A stretch of DNA of 64,000 nt from Thermococcus barophilus MP (GTDB lineage Archaea; Methanobacteriota_B; Thermococci; Thermococcales; Thermococcaceae): the NCBI RefSeq assembly GCF_000151105.2, contig NC_014804.1, positions 1,178,001-1,242,000 on the forward strand, written 5' to 3'. The notes under the pieces were generated by a model. It saw only the letters and a list, made by a program, of their open reading frames with translations. It was not told the origin of the DNA and made no database searches. A program made the translations under genes and the position numbers. This document shows, piece after piece, positions 8,289-15,863 of this stretch; position 1 is the stretch's first letter; each line of letters opens with the position of its first letter.

Positions 8289-8578
8289 GCCTGCACCTCC
8301 TTCAAACATTGCAACAATACTTTTGACTTTAGTACGTATAAATTTTTTCTTTTATGAGTTGTAATCCTTTCTGCTTTTTTTTTCGTGAGTTCTTACTTTC
8401 CAACTGCATCTTCAAGAACCCTATTAGTCAAAATAAAACTGAGTAAAAGACTGAACAAAAATAAGCATCCTCTTTAAACCCACCACAATTGCTCTTAGCC
8501 AGCCGACAGCAAAAATTATTAAAACTTCCTTAGGCAATTGCCGAAACATTTATAATTACAGAAAGAGAAAAATATACC

Positions 8579-9310
8579 ATGCTCGAGAAGGAAAAGGAAG
8601 CTCTGGCTAAGAGAATTGCAGGGGAGATTACACTTTCTTCAGACCCTGGAAAAACCATGCGCAAGTGGAGAGAGATTTTTGGGATTAGTCAAACGGAATT
8701 GGCTGAGTATTTGGGAGTTTCTTCTTCGGTAATTAGCGATTATGAAGGTGGCAGAAGAAAAAGCCCCGGTGCTTCGACAATAAGAAAGTTTGTTGAAGCG
8801 CTGCTTGAAATTGATGAGAGAAGGGGAGGGAACGTAATTAAAGCTTTCAGCAAAACCCTTGGGAGCGAGTTCCCGACCAGTGCAATCCTTGACATTAGGG
8901 AATTTGCCCTTCCCGTAACTGTAAGAGACATAGTCAATGCCGTAAAAGGCGAAGTCGCTGCCAACATTGATCTGCTTGATAGACCAATTTATGGATATAC
9001 CGTCGTGGACAGCATTCAGGCAATCCTTGAAATGAGCAGTGAGGAATTCCTTAAGCTCTATGGATGGACAACAGAGAGAGCCTTAGTTTTCACAAAAGTG
9101 ACAACCGGAAGGAGCCCTATGATTGCTATCAGAGTCCAAGGACTGAAGCCAGCCGTTGTAGTGCTGCATGGAGTTAAGAAACTCGATGAGCTGGCAGTTA
9201 AAATAGCCGAAAAGGAGAGGGTTCCGTTAGTGGTCTCAAAAGTTGAAACCGAAAGTGAGCTGATAATGAACCTCAGAAAGCTTGTGGAAAAGAGAGAAAA
9301 AGAGCTCTGA
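8579..9310 (+). CDS. XRE-type HTH regulator with a C-terminal domain (COG1709-like)
   Basis: A 243-residue protein. Residues about 24-80 are an XRE/Cro-type helix-turn-helix (WREIFGISQTELAEYLGVSS, VISDYEGGRRKSPG). The C-terminal 150 residues match the domain of the archaeal putative regulator family COG1709, with TVVDSIQAILEMSSEEFLKLYGWTTERALVFTKVTTGRSPMIAIRV. Targets are unknown. The gene looks leaderless: a TATA box (CATTTATAATT, about 8548-8558) lies roughly 26 bases before the ATG and no Shine-Dalgarno is present. The 290-base region before it also holds the promoter of the divergent secreted protein and a T-rich run near 8370-8380. Confidence 0.85.
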   Translation: MLEKEKEALAKRIAGEITLSSDPGKTMRKWREIFGISQTELAEYLGVSSSVISDYEGGRRKSPGASTIRKFVEALLEIDERRGGNVIKAFSKTLGSEFPTSAILDIREFALPVTVRDIVNAVKGEVAANIDLLDRPIYGYTVVDSIQAILEMSSEEFLKLYGWTTERALVFTKVTTGRSPMIAIRVQGLKPAVVVLHGVKKLDELAVKIAEKERVPLVVSKVETESELIMNLRKLVEKREKEL

Positions 9311-9311
9311 A

Positions 9312-10106
9312 TCAAAAAGGCAACTCCTTCATTCTCCATATGCTATGGTTAGCCAGTTTTTCTAATCTGTCCTTCATATGAAGCAGAACTTCGCTGAGGA
9401 TTTTTCCATTGTCATAATTGTTCACAATCGCCTTAAGCTCCTCTTTTGGTTTTTTCTTCAGCTCTTTTGCAATTTCAATCATTCTCGGATATGCTCTTAT
9501 TATATTGTCTACAACTGTGATATCTGCCATTCTGGCACTCCTTGAGAGGGGATTGAGGTCAATTGTGATGACAAACTTGCCCATTGCAACCAATGCCTCA
9601 GTTCTGTCACCATCTTCCAATGGCACAACAACTACGTCAGCTCTCCATATGCCCTTCTCATCAACTTTCCCTCTCTCGCTTTCAAGATTTGGGATCCTCT
9701 TGGTTGGATTTATTCCCAAAAGTTCAACATCTGGATCAATTTCTCTTAACACTTCTGCTATTGCTTTAACCCTTTCTTCTGTGCGGTAGAAGAGGTTTAT
9801 TTCAATCTTTGCGTTAAGGAGTTTTGCCAATTCAATGGTCTCTTTAGGGACTAATGCTGCAACATTACCGTTCACAGAAAGGACAGGATGTTCAGCGAGC
9901 AAAAGCTTAGCAACAGCTGCCCTCATAGCTCTTTCTGCTGGCTCAATTGTTTTTTCGCCAATTAAATAGTCAAAAGCCTCTCCCCTGCCATGTGCTATTA
10001 GTCCAGCTGTTGCCAGAATTCCATTCTCTAACGCTTCTTCAAGTTTATGCCTATAGTACAGGCTCCAATATCGGGGATGAGATTTAGGTACTTTGAATTC
10101 AGCCAT
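9312..10106 (-). CDS. 4-phosphopantoate--beta-alanine ligase (archaeal phosphopantothenate synthetase)
   Basis: A 264-residue archaeal-type PPS (DUF137). It condenses 4-phosphopantoate with beta-alanine using ATP, replacing bacterial pantothenate synthetase in coenzyme A synthesis. Visible conserved blocks are HPRYWSLYYRHKLEEALENGI, SVNGNVAALVP, LFYRTEERV, PNLESERGKVD, VVVPLEDGDRTEALVAMGK and TIDLNPLSRSARMADITVVDN, which form the ATP and substrate site. The start has GGAGGTGG upstream. Its first bases overlap the last eight bases of the upstream CGP-CTERM gene (10099-10106), so the two are probably co-transcribed although unrelated in function. Confidence 0.93.
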   Translation of the reverse strand: MAEFKVPKSHPRYWSLYYRHKLEEALENGILATAGLIAHGRGEAFDYLIGEKTIEPAERAMRAAVAKLLLAEHPVLSVNGNVAALVPKETIELAKLLNAKIEINLFYRTEERVKAIAEVLREIDPDVELLGINPTKRIPNLESERGKVDEKGIWRADVVVVPLEDGDRTEALVAMGKFVITIDLNPLSRSARMADITVVDNIIRAYPRMIEIAKELKKKPKEELKAIVNNYDNGKILSEVLLHMKDRLEKLANHSIWRMKELPF

Positions 10107-11655
10107 TTTCCCACCTCCTTTTCATTAGTAATGTTCCTACAAAAAGCATCAGGAACGAAGCGGGCCCACATATTCCACCTTTTTCGGATGTCGTTGTTAT
10201 TGGGGAAGATGACGTAATAGGGGTTGAAGAAGGAGTGATGGTTGTCGTGGTAGCCGTCGTAGTTTCTGTCTTTGTGACAGTAACGGTAGTTGTTGCGGAT
10301 GAGGAAGTTGTGGTTGTTTTTGTTGGAACTGGTGTAGTTGTAGTTGTCGTCATGATTGTTGTAGCTGTTGTGGTAGTATTTAGACTCTGTATTTCCTTCT
10401 TCGGTTTTGTTCCAAAAGTGAAAAACCATGCATCACCGGCATGAGGTGAGTTGAGTATTCCTTCAACCTGCATCACTTTAACAGAGTGAGGCTGTGAAGC
10501 AAGTGCAACTTTAGTAACTTTCGGCGCATAATTACTCCAGGAAATCTTAAGTGTCCCGTAGAGTGTCTTTTTAGTAACCTCTGATACGTTTGGGACCACA
10601 AATTCCCAAGAGGAACTCTCAGTGTACCCAGCGACATAGATAACGGAGTCTTGCATGAGTGCACTTGTTATAAGATCAGAACCAGCTCCAATGAACTTTC
10701 CAAACCACAATAATTTACCATCTCTTGTGAATTTTGCAATAAATGTGTCTTTATTTCTTGTCTCAAAATTCCCTGTATTTCCAACTAATATAAGCTCCGT
10801 GTTGTTTGGAATCACTGAGATTATCTTATCTTGATAACCAAGCCCAAAATTCATTGCATTTATTAGAGATCCATCAGGAGAAACTTTGAGTAGAAATCCA
10901 TCCCCAAATGCTAAGCTTTCACCTGTTGAACCACTTACATACAAGAGACCATCAAAAATTATATCCCCCACATCCTCTCTTTCATCAGTTGTCCATATCT
11001 TTGCCCATTCCAACTCTCCTTCTTTGCTGAGTTTTATAACAAAGACATCATCATTGTCAGTTCCAGCAACGTATACGGCATCTAAAGATACAGTTACGGC
11101 TTTTGCTTCGGTATTTCCTGTTCCAAACTGAACAAACCAAACAATATCCCCTCCAGGAGTTAGCTTTGCAACAAAACCCTCTTTGGTCTTTCCTGTTGGC
11201 TTTGTATAGCCTACTACATACAGATATTTATTGTCAAATGTAATATCATTTGCCTCATCATTGAAGCTCCTGCCAAATGTTTTGAAGTACTCTAAATCAC
11301 CATCTGTGTCCAATTTTGCAATAAAAGCATCTGAATTTTCAAATGCCGTCGATCCCACTTGTCCAACTAAATAAAGGTTTTCTCCCCAGAGCACCGCTTT
11401 CTTGACCCAGAGCCTTTCTGAACTTTCTATTATTTTCTGGAACTCAAACTTATCCCCCGTCATTTTCACGACAAAACCTACTCTATTTGAACCAAAACTG
11501 TCGCTTGAACCTATCATGAAAACGCTATCATTGTAAGGAATAAACGCTACCCCGATGTCATAAGCGGATCCGCCCCAAGTTAAGTAATTAATTTCTTGAG
11601 CCAGTGAAAGTGGCAACAACACCAATGCAACAAACAGCACAATAATTCGCTTCAT
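10099..11655 (-). CDS. CGP-CTERM surface protein with beta-propeller-like repeats
   Basis: A 518-residue secreted protein. It starts with a signal peptide (MKRIIVLFVALVLLPLSLA). Residues about 20-390 contain repeated units of the type DGDLEYFKTFGRSFNDEAND, LYVVGYT and FVAKLTPGGDIVW, typical of SBBP/PQQ-like beta-propellers. Then comes a Thr-rich linker (about 430-490), likely O-glycosylated, and a C-terminal sorting signal GGICGPASFLMLFVGTLLMKRRW: Cys-Gly-Pro, a hydrophobic helix and a basic tail, the CGP-CTERM motif of Thermococcales. The protein is expected to be anchored at the cell surface. The ATG at 11655 is preceded by GGTGAT with four-base spacing. Ligand unknown. Confidence 0.85.
   Translation of the reverse strand: MKRIIVLFVALVLLPLSLAQEINYLTWGGSAYDIGVAFIPYNDSVFMIGSSDSFGSNRVGFVVKMTGDKFEFQKIIESSERLWVKKAVLWGENLYLVGQVGSTAFENSDAFIAKLDTDGDLEYFKTFGRSFNDEANDITFDNKYLYVVGYTKPTGKTKEGFVAKLTPGGDIVWFVQFGTGNTEAKAVTVSLDAVYVAGTDNDDVFVIKLSKEGELEWAKIWTTDEREDVGDIIFDGLLYVSGSTGESLAFGDGFLLKVSPDGSLINAMNFGLGYQDKIISVIPNNTELILVGNTGNFETRNKDTFIAKFTRDGKLLWFGKFIGAGSDLITSALMQDSVIYVAGYTESSSWEFVVPNVSEVTKKTLYGTLKISWSNYAPKVTKVALASQPHSVKVMQVEGILNSPHAGDAWFFTFGTKPKKEIQSLNTTTTATTIMTTTTTTPVPTKTTTTSSSATTTVTVTKTETTTATTTTITPSSTPITSSSPITTTSEKGGICGPASFLMLFVGTLLMKRRWENG
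10213..10385. repeat. Low-complexity ACN repeat coding a Thr-rich stalk
   Basis: On the minus strand this stretch is dominated by ACN (Thr) codons, giving runs of Thr, Ser and Val in the surface protein. On the plus strand the same bases read as a spurious valine-rich open frame. Such tracts can vary in length by slippage. Confidence 0.7.
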
Positions 11656-11700
11656 GAACATCACCAAAAATAGTTGAGTTCAAGATTTAATAGGATTTTG

Positions 11701-12165
11701 TTACCATTCCCTCCTTCTGTCCCCAAAGAAAAATTTCATAAAACCAGAGAACTCTTCTCCCCTGAAGTCTTCATAAAGTTGGTTTGTCTCTTTGGGAGTC
11801 AGCCACTCAATATCATCAGGTATACCCTCTGTGAAGATATACTCAACCTCCTCGCCTTTTCTCGCAATATTAAGCGTGTAGATTTTCTTTCCCAACTCTT
11901 GAGCAATTTTGATTTCATTCACAACTAAAGATGTAAATTTGCCAATTATTGCAACTGCAACAAAAAATTCTGCGTCTTTTATCATGTGGCTCGTTCCTTT
12001 AAGCCCATAGTCTGAAGGCAGAACAACGTTATTTGAACCAAGCTTTTCTTCAAGAATCTTGAGAATGACTTTTTCTGTCTGGGTATGATAAATTATGGTA
12101 GGCTCGCTTAGATAAATCAAAGGTCCGAATTTTTCTTTTTTCTTTCTTTTCAGAAATCCGAGCAT
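11701..12165 (-). CDS. Conserved protein of unknown function
   Basis: A 154-residue soluble protein with a basic start (MLGFLKRKKKEKFGPLIYLS). Alternating hydrophobic strands and helices (LIYLSEPTIIYH, AEFFVAVAIIGKFTSLVVNE, KKIYTLNIARKG) suggest a Rossmann-like fold, perhaps resembling nucleoside 2-deoxyribosyltransferase/TIR-type proteins because of the pattern in which a strand is followed by GKFTSLVVNEIKIAQELGKKI. I cannot name a family. The gene has GAGGTGAT upstream of the ATG and a TATA box in the palindrome at 12201-12212. It ends close to the start of the CGP-CTERM gene. Confidence 0.7.
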   Translation of the reverse strand: MLGFLKRKKKEKFGPLIYLSEPTIIYHTQTEKVILKILEEKLGSNNVVLPSDYGLKGTSHMIKDAEFFVAVAIIGKFTSLVVNEIKIAQELGKKIYTLNIARKGEEVEYIFTEGIPDDIEWLTPKETNQLYEDFRGEEFSGFMKFFFGDRRREW

Positions 12166-12200
12166 AAAATCACCTCAGGTGGGGATAAAACGTCGTCACG

Positions 12201-12212
12201 GCCTTATAAGGC
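12201..12212. promoter_or_regulatory. Palindromic TATA promoter of the 11701-12165 gene
   Basis: GCCTTATAAGGC is a perfect 12-base palindrome centred on a TATA box. A start site about 25 bases downstream on the minus strand (near 12181) would give a short leader containing the GAGGTGAT ribosome site before the ATG at 12165. The symmetry could also serve as a repressor site or drive transcription both ways, but no gene starts on the plus side. Confidence 0.5.
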
Positions 12213-12326
12213 TCGGCTGGGATGACACTCATCATCGAGAGTTCTATAGTTCTGTACAATTAATACGAGTTGAGTCTAATAAACATTTCCACCATCATAA
12301 TTAAGAAATAAAAAGAAAATACCCAA

Positions 12327-14774
12327 CTATTTAACACATGTAATATATGCATCCCACATCTTGAATGGCCCGAGGAAGCAGGTAACGTAGCAGTTGCAGT
12401 CGAACTTAATGTCGGCGCATTCGAGGGCACTGCAGATTGTACCGGGGTTCGCGGGGTCAAGACCATCAAGGGGCGACAGACACGGATGTATGCTTCCCCA
12501 GCCAGGCTTTGGAAGGCTGTTCTCCAGGTCATCGGCATAGCTGTTTATCGCCGCCCCTCCAACGATGGAATTCGTTTCGGGCATCGGCGGCCAGGGGGTT
12601 ATGCAGCCAAAGCGCTCTATTGCCGCCCATACGAGGTGGAAGTAGTAGTTGAAAACAACCGCAGGCCCAAAGTTCTTGCTCTGGAGGCAACAGAGCTTGC
12701 ACGCCTCACCTTCGACCGCACCGACCATGGCCGCCTTAAGCTTGCAGAGGTCGCACCGGTTGGAGCTGAGTTCTCCACCAGCTTCGCCGCCTTTCATAGG
12801 CCCCGACGGGTACGCACCCGGATGCATCGAGCTGAGGGTGACGCTCCCAACAGAGGCCGAGAAGCCCGCGTAGCCGGGACCGTTGGTCAGCGTCGCGTTT
12901 ACTCCCGGAAAGAAGGGAACCGTCAAAGTCCTGTTTTCAGCCATAGCCACCTCAAACCTCGTCTCCGCACCTCCAGACAGAAGTCTAATCTCGTGAAGCC
13001 CGTAATCGATGGGGACCTCAAGCATGCCTGTCGAGTTCGTCCTTCCGGTATTCTCGCCATCAACGATTACCGTAACGTTTGAGGCGTAGAAGCCAGGTGG
13101 CATGACCACGATGAGGGAGAGCGTTAGGGGCTTTTCTTCTCCAGCTTCTCCGGGAGCCTTTGGAACGGTGAAGTACAGCGCGGTAAGGATCAGCGCGATT
13201 ACCACGAGTGCATAGCCCTTCCGCTCCTTTCTTCCAATCAGCACCGCGCCGGCAACCCCTATTGGAACGGCGAATATGAGAAGGGCAACGCTCCAGTGGT
13301 TGGGCCCTCTTTCTTCTTCTACAGGGGTCGTTTCGGTCTCCGTGGCGTTTGCAACGAAGAAAGAGAAGTAGCCCCTCTCGTCCGTCCATACCACTCTACC
13401 GGACACGTTTACGGGCACCCCTGGATGGCTGGCCATCCCGTAGATTACAGTTCCGCCCTCAACTTTCACAGACCGGCTCCAGAGAAGCCCCGGCCTCAGG
13501 TCGCTCACCACGGTGGTCGTGTTCATGTAAACGTCTTCGCCGTCGAAGTAAACGGCCGTAAGGTTGTACTCCCCAGCAAGGAACGTTGCGTTCCAGACTA
13601 TTTCCTTGCCCCATCTCACGAGCTTTTCGTTGACGTAGAGGAAAACGGGGGCTGTGAATATGTCTTCAGGCGTTACCCACGCCCTGACGGTTCCGTTTTC
13701 ATAGAGGAGATGAACCTTCGGGCGGAGTTCATCAACAAGGACGAGTGCGCCGCCCTCCCCCACGTACCCACCACCGAAGTCGTGGGTTCCCAATATGTTG
13801 TAGAGGATTATTCCATTGAGTTCCTCTTTCACAACGTCTCTGTATTCCGGTTTTATCTCCCGCTCTTCCCTTGTTACGTTCTCAGTCTTGGTGGGTCCTC
13901 CAAGAAAGGCCGTTTCAAACCTGTACTCTTTGCCCTCAAGGACGCTTTCGAGGGTCCAGGTAACGTTCAGTGGATCTATGAGCGCGAGGAACCCCTCAGA
14001 AGCCATCAGGAGAATCCTGTTTCCAAAGGCCTTCACGTGCAGGGGTCTCCCACTCAGCTCTTTAAAGAAAAAGCTGCCGTTTTCCGGGGAGAACCTTACC
14101 AGTCCGGTCGCATCGCCCTCCATTATGGCCGCATACAGAAAGCCGTCGTGGCCAAGGACGATGCCGTCCGGTATGAGCCTTGAATAGTTGGAGGGAAAAC
14201 GCCAGAGGATAAAGGTTTTGTTTTCAGGCTGAAGAAGGCCTATGCCGCCGTGGGGGCTCTCGTTCAGCTCGGCGGTGAAGTATATCCCCTCTGGAGTAGC
14301 GTAGGTGTCGTAAACCTTCACAATTCCTGCGGATGAAAAGTCGTAGAAGACGAGGTCGTTTCCAGTGAGAACTCCTATTCCACCGCTCTCGTTGATTTTT
14401 CCGGCGTAGTACGCCCTTCCCGGAACGGCAAAGACGTGGACAAACGATACCCCCGGATAACTCCATATGTAAACTGTGTCATTAATGGGGTCAAAAACGG
14501 CTGGAGGCCCCCAGTCGGCTGAGATGTATATCCTATCGCTCACGGACATCCCGTTTGGCATAATCGGCAGACGCCAGAAGATGAAGTGAGTTTCGCTGGT
14601 CTTCAGACCTAATCTTCCGCTGTAATCGCTGAAATAAAGGCCGTCCGGAGAAAACCTTGGGTGAAGTATCCAGCCTCCGGTATTCCACACCAAAACTTTC
14701 GAAGATAAGGCTTGAGGGACAGTCAGGAGCAGGAGGAGTGCAACCCCAAGAAGGGATTTCTTAACAGCGGACAT
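12327..14774 (-). CDS. Large membrane-anchored extracellular protein with propeller-like N-terminus and Cys-rich C-terminus
   Basis: An 815-residue protein. A signal peptide (VKKSLLGVALLLLLTVPQALS) is followed by repeats such as WRLPIMPNGMSVSDRIYISADWGPPAVFDP, typical of a streptogramin-lyase-like propeller (about 25-290), then beta-sandwich-like parts. Near residues 500-550 two hydrophobic segments (VALLIFAVPIGVAGAVLIG and ALVVIALILTALYF) flank a short RKERKGY loop. A PEGA-like region (VIVDGENTGRTNSTGMLEVPIDYGLHEIRL) and a C-terminal 150-residue Cys-rich domain with CDLCKL, CKLCCL, CNCYVTC follow. Base composition is much more GC-rich than the genes before it, suggesting acquisition from a higher-GC relative. 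Start follows GGTGAGAAC. Function unknown. Confidence 0.72.
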   Translation of the reverse strand: MSAVKKSLLGVALLLLLTVPQALSSKVLVWNTGGWILHPRFSPDGLYFSDYSGRLGLKTSETHFIFWRLPIMPNGMSVSDRIYISADWGPPAVFDPINDTVYIWSYPGVSFVHVFAVPGRAYYAGKINESGGIGVLTGNDLVFYDFSSAGIVKVYDTYATPEGIYFTAELNESPHGGIGLLQPENKTFILWRFPSNYSRLIPDGIVLGHDGFLYAAIMEGDATGLVRFSPENGSFFFKELSGRPLHVKAFGNRILLMASEGFLALIDPLNVTWTLESVLEGKEYRFETAFLGGPTKTENVTREEREIKPEYRDVVKEELNGIILYNILGTHDFGGGYVGEGGALVLVDELRPKVHLLYENGTVRAWVTPEDIFTAPVFLYVNEKLVRWGKEIVWNATFLAGEYNLTAVYFDGEDVYMNTTTVVSDLRPGLLWSRSVKVEGGTVIYGMASHPGVPVNVSGRVVWTDERGYFSFFVANATETETTPVEEERGPNHWSVALLIFAVPIGVAGAVLIGRKERKGYALVVIALILTALYFTVPKAPGEAGEEKPLTLSLIVVMPPGFYASNVTVIVDGENTGRTNSTGMLEVPIDYGLHEIRLLSGGAETRFEVAMAENRTLTVPFFPGVNATLTNGPGYAGFSASVGSVTLSSMHPGAYPSGPMKGGEAGGELSSNRCDLCKLKAAMVGAVEGEACKLCCLQSKNFGPAVVFNYYFHLVWAAIERFGCITPWPPMPETNSIVGGAAINSYADDLENSLPKPGWGSIHPCLSPLDGLDPANPGTICSALECADIKFDCNCYVTCFLGPFKMWDAYITCVK

Positions 14775-14932
14775 GTTCTCACCGCCCTGTATTTAAGACA
14801 CTTCTACTTTGGAATTTATATTGGTTTTTGTTTGAAATTTGTCCATTTTGCCAGCCAGGATGTTTCCCTGATTTTGAAATGGCACCAAAAGTCTAATGTA
14901 TGAAAAAAGCATCATAGGTTGCGGTGGTGAAT

Positions 14933-15523
14933 ATGAAGATCAAACTGCCTGCCCCCAAACGCGAGGGTAGAATGAGCCTGGAGGAGGCAATAGACAGGAG
15001 GAAGAGCATAAGGAGGTATAAGGACGAGTCCCTGACCATTGAAGAGGTCTCCCAGGTGCTCTGGGCGGCTTACGGAATCAACAGGTGGGGAAAGAGGACA
15101 TCGCCGAGCGCCGGGGCGTGCTATCCCTTCGAGGTTTACGTTGTTGTTGAAAACGTTGAGGGCCTCTCCCCGGGGATCTACCGCTACGATGGGGAAGCTC
15201 ACAGGCTGGAACTTATCAGAGAGGGGCATTTCAGAAAATCCCTTGCAGAGGCATGCCTTGGTCAAAGGTGCGTTGCCACAGCTCCCGTCAACATCGTCAT
15301 CGTTGCCCACTACGAGAGGACCACGGGACGGTACGGCGAGCGTGGGGTGAGATACGTCCACATTGACGCAGGTCACATGGGTCAGAACATTTACCTCCAG
15401 GCCACTGCCCTGAACCTGGGCACCGTTGCGGTCGGGGCCTTCAGGGACGAGGAGGTAAAAAAGGTGCTGGAAGTGCCAGGCGAACCGCTCTACATCTTCC
15501 CGCTTGGGATTCCGGGGGAGTAG
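14933..15523 (+). CDS. SagB/ThcOx-type nitroreductase-family oxidoreductase
   Basis: A 196-residue FMN-dependent nitroreductase fold protein. RRKSIRRYKDESLTIEEVSQVLWAAYGI and RTSPSAGACYPFEVYVVVENVEGLSPGIYRYD are the SagB-type dehydrogenase signature, and HIDAGHMGQNIYLQATALNLGTVAVGAF is the C-terminal cofactor region. SagB relatives oxidise azolines in peptide natural products, but stand-alone archaeal members are of unknown substrate. No YcaO cyclodehydratase or precursor is visible nearby. Start ATG 14933 is preceded by GCGGTGGTGA. It converges on a thioredoxin-like gene, with stops adjacent. Confidence 0.85.
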   Translation: MKIKLPAPKREGRMSLEEAIDRRKSIRRYKDESLTIEEVSQVLWAAYGINRWGKRTSPSAGACYPFEVYVVVENVEGLSPGIYRYDGEAHRLELIREGHFRKSLAEACLGQRCVATAPVNIVIVAHYERTTGRYGERGVRYVHIDAGHMGQNIYLQATALNLGTVAVGAFRDEEVKKVLEVPGEPLYIFPLGIPGE

Positions 15524-15829
15524 TCAGAGCCTTTTGAGTTCTTCAAACCTTATTAGAACCTCCTCCTTCCCCCTTATGAGGTTCTGCCTGGCAACCTCTT
15601 CCCCATCCTTAAGGTAAATCAGCGTCGGGACGTTGAGGACGTCAAAGCGGTTCACAAGGTCGTTCCATTCCTCGGCGTTGATGTGAACCACGGTAATCTC
15701 CGGGAACTCCGCACTGAGCTCTTCCATGAAGCTCTCGACTATTCTGCACGGTGGACAGCCCGGGATGGAGAACCACAGCACGGCTTTTCCGTCCATGAAG
15801 TTAATCTTTCCATCATACTCAACTATCAA
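15524..15829 (-). CDS. Thioredoxin-like protein with CPPC active site
   Basis: A 101-residue thioredoxin-fold protein. The strand AVLWFSIPGCPPC gives a redox-active CPPC near residue 25, followed by VVHINAEEWNDLVNRFDVLNVPTLIYLKDG, with the cis-proline segment NVPT of thioredoxins. It probably reduces disulfides or delivers electrons in the cytoplasm. A TTG start at 15829 is preferred because GGAGGTGA lies five bases upstream; an in-frame GTG at 15838 would sit inside that ribosome site. It lies 26 bases after copA on the same strand and could belong to the same transcript, with a role in handling Cu(I) or thiol stress. Confidence 0.85.
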   Translation of the reverse strand: MIVEYDGKINFMDGKAVLWFSIPGCPPCRIVESFMEELSAEFPEITVVHINAEEWNDLVNRFDVLNVPTLIYLKDGEEVARQNLIRGKEEVLIRFEELKRL

Positions 15830-15863
15830 TCTCCTCACCTCCGGGAAATAAAAAGGAAAGGGC

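Noticed and set aside
10235-10444. Valine-rich open frame on the plus strand
   Set aside because: It is the antisense reading of the Thr-codon repeat in the CGP-CTERM surface protein and has no family features.
12213-12260. Possible C/D box small RNA (ATGATGA on the minus strand)
   Set aside because: A C-box-like sequence is present but no D box (CTGA) at proper distance or internal C'/D' boxes.
12486-14187. Several open frames on the plus strand opposite the 815-residue protein
   Set aside because: GC-rich coding DNA leaves long open antisense frames; none has a ribosome site or plausible composition.
14933-15523. SagB-type gene as part of a thiazole/oxazole peptide cluster
   Set aside because: No YcaO protein, RiPP leader or precursor peptide nearby; kept as a stand-alone nitroreductase-family enzyme.
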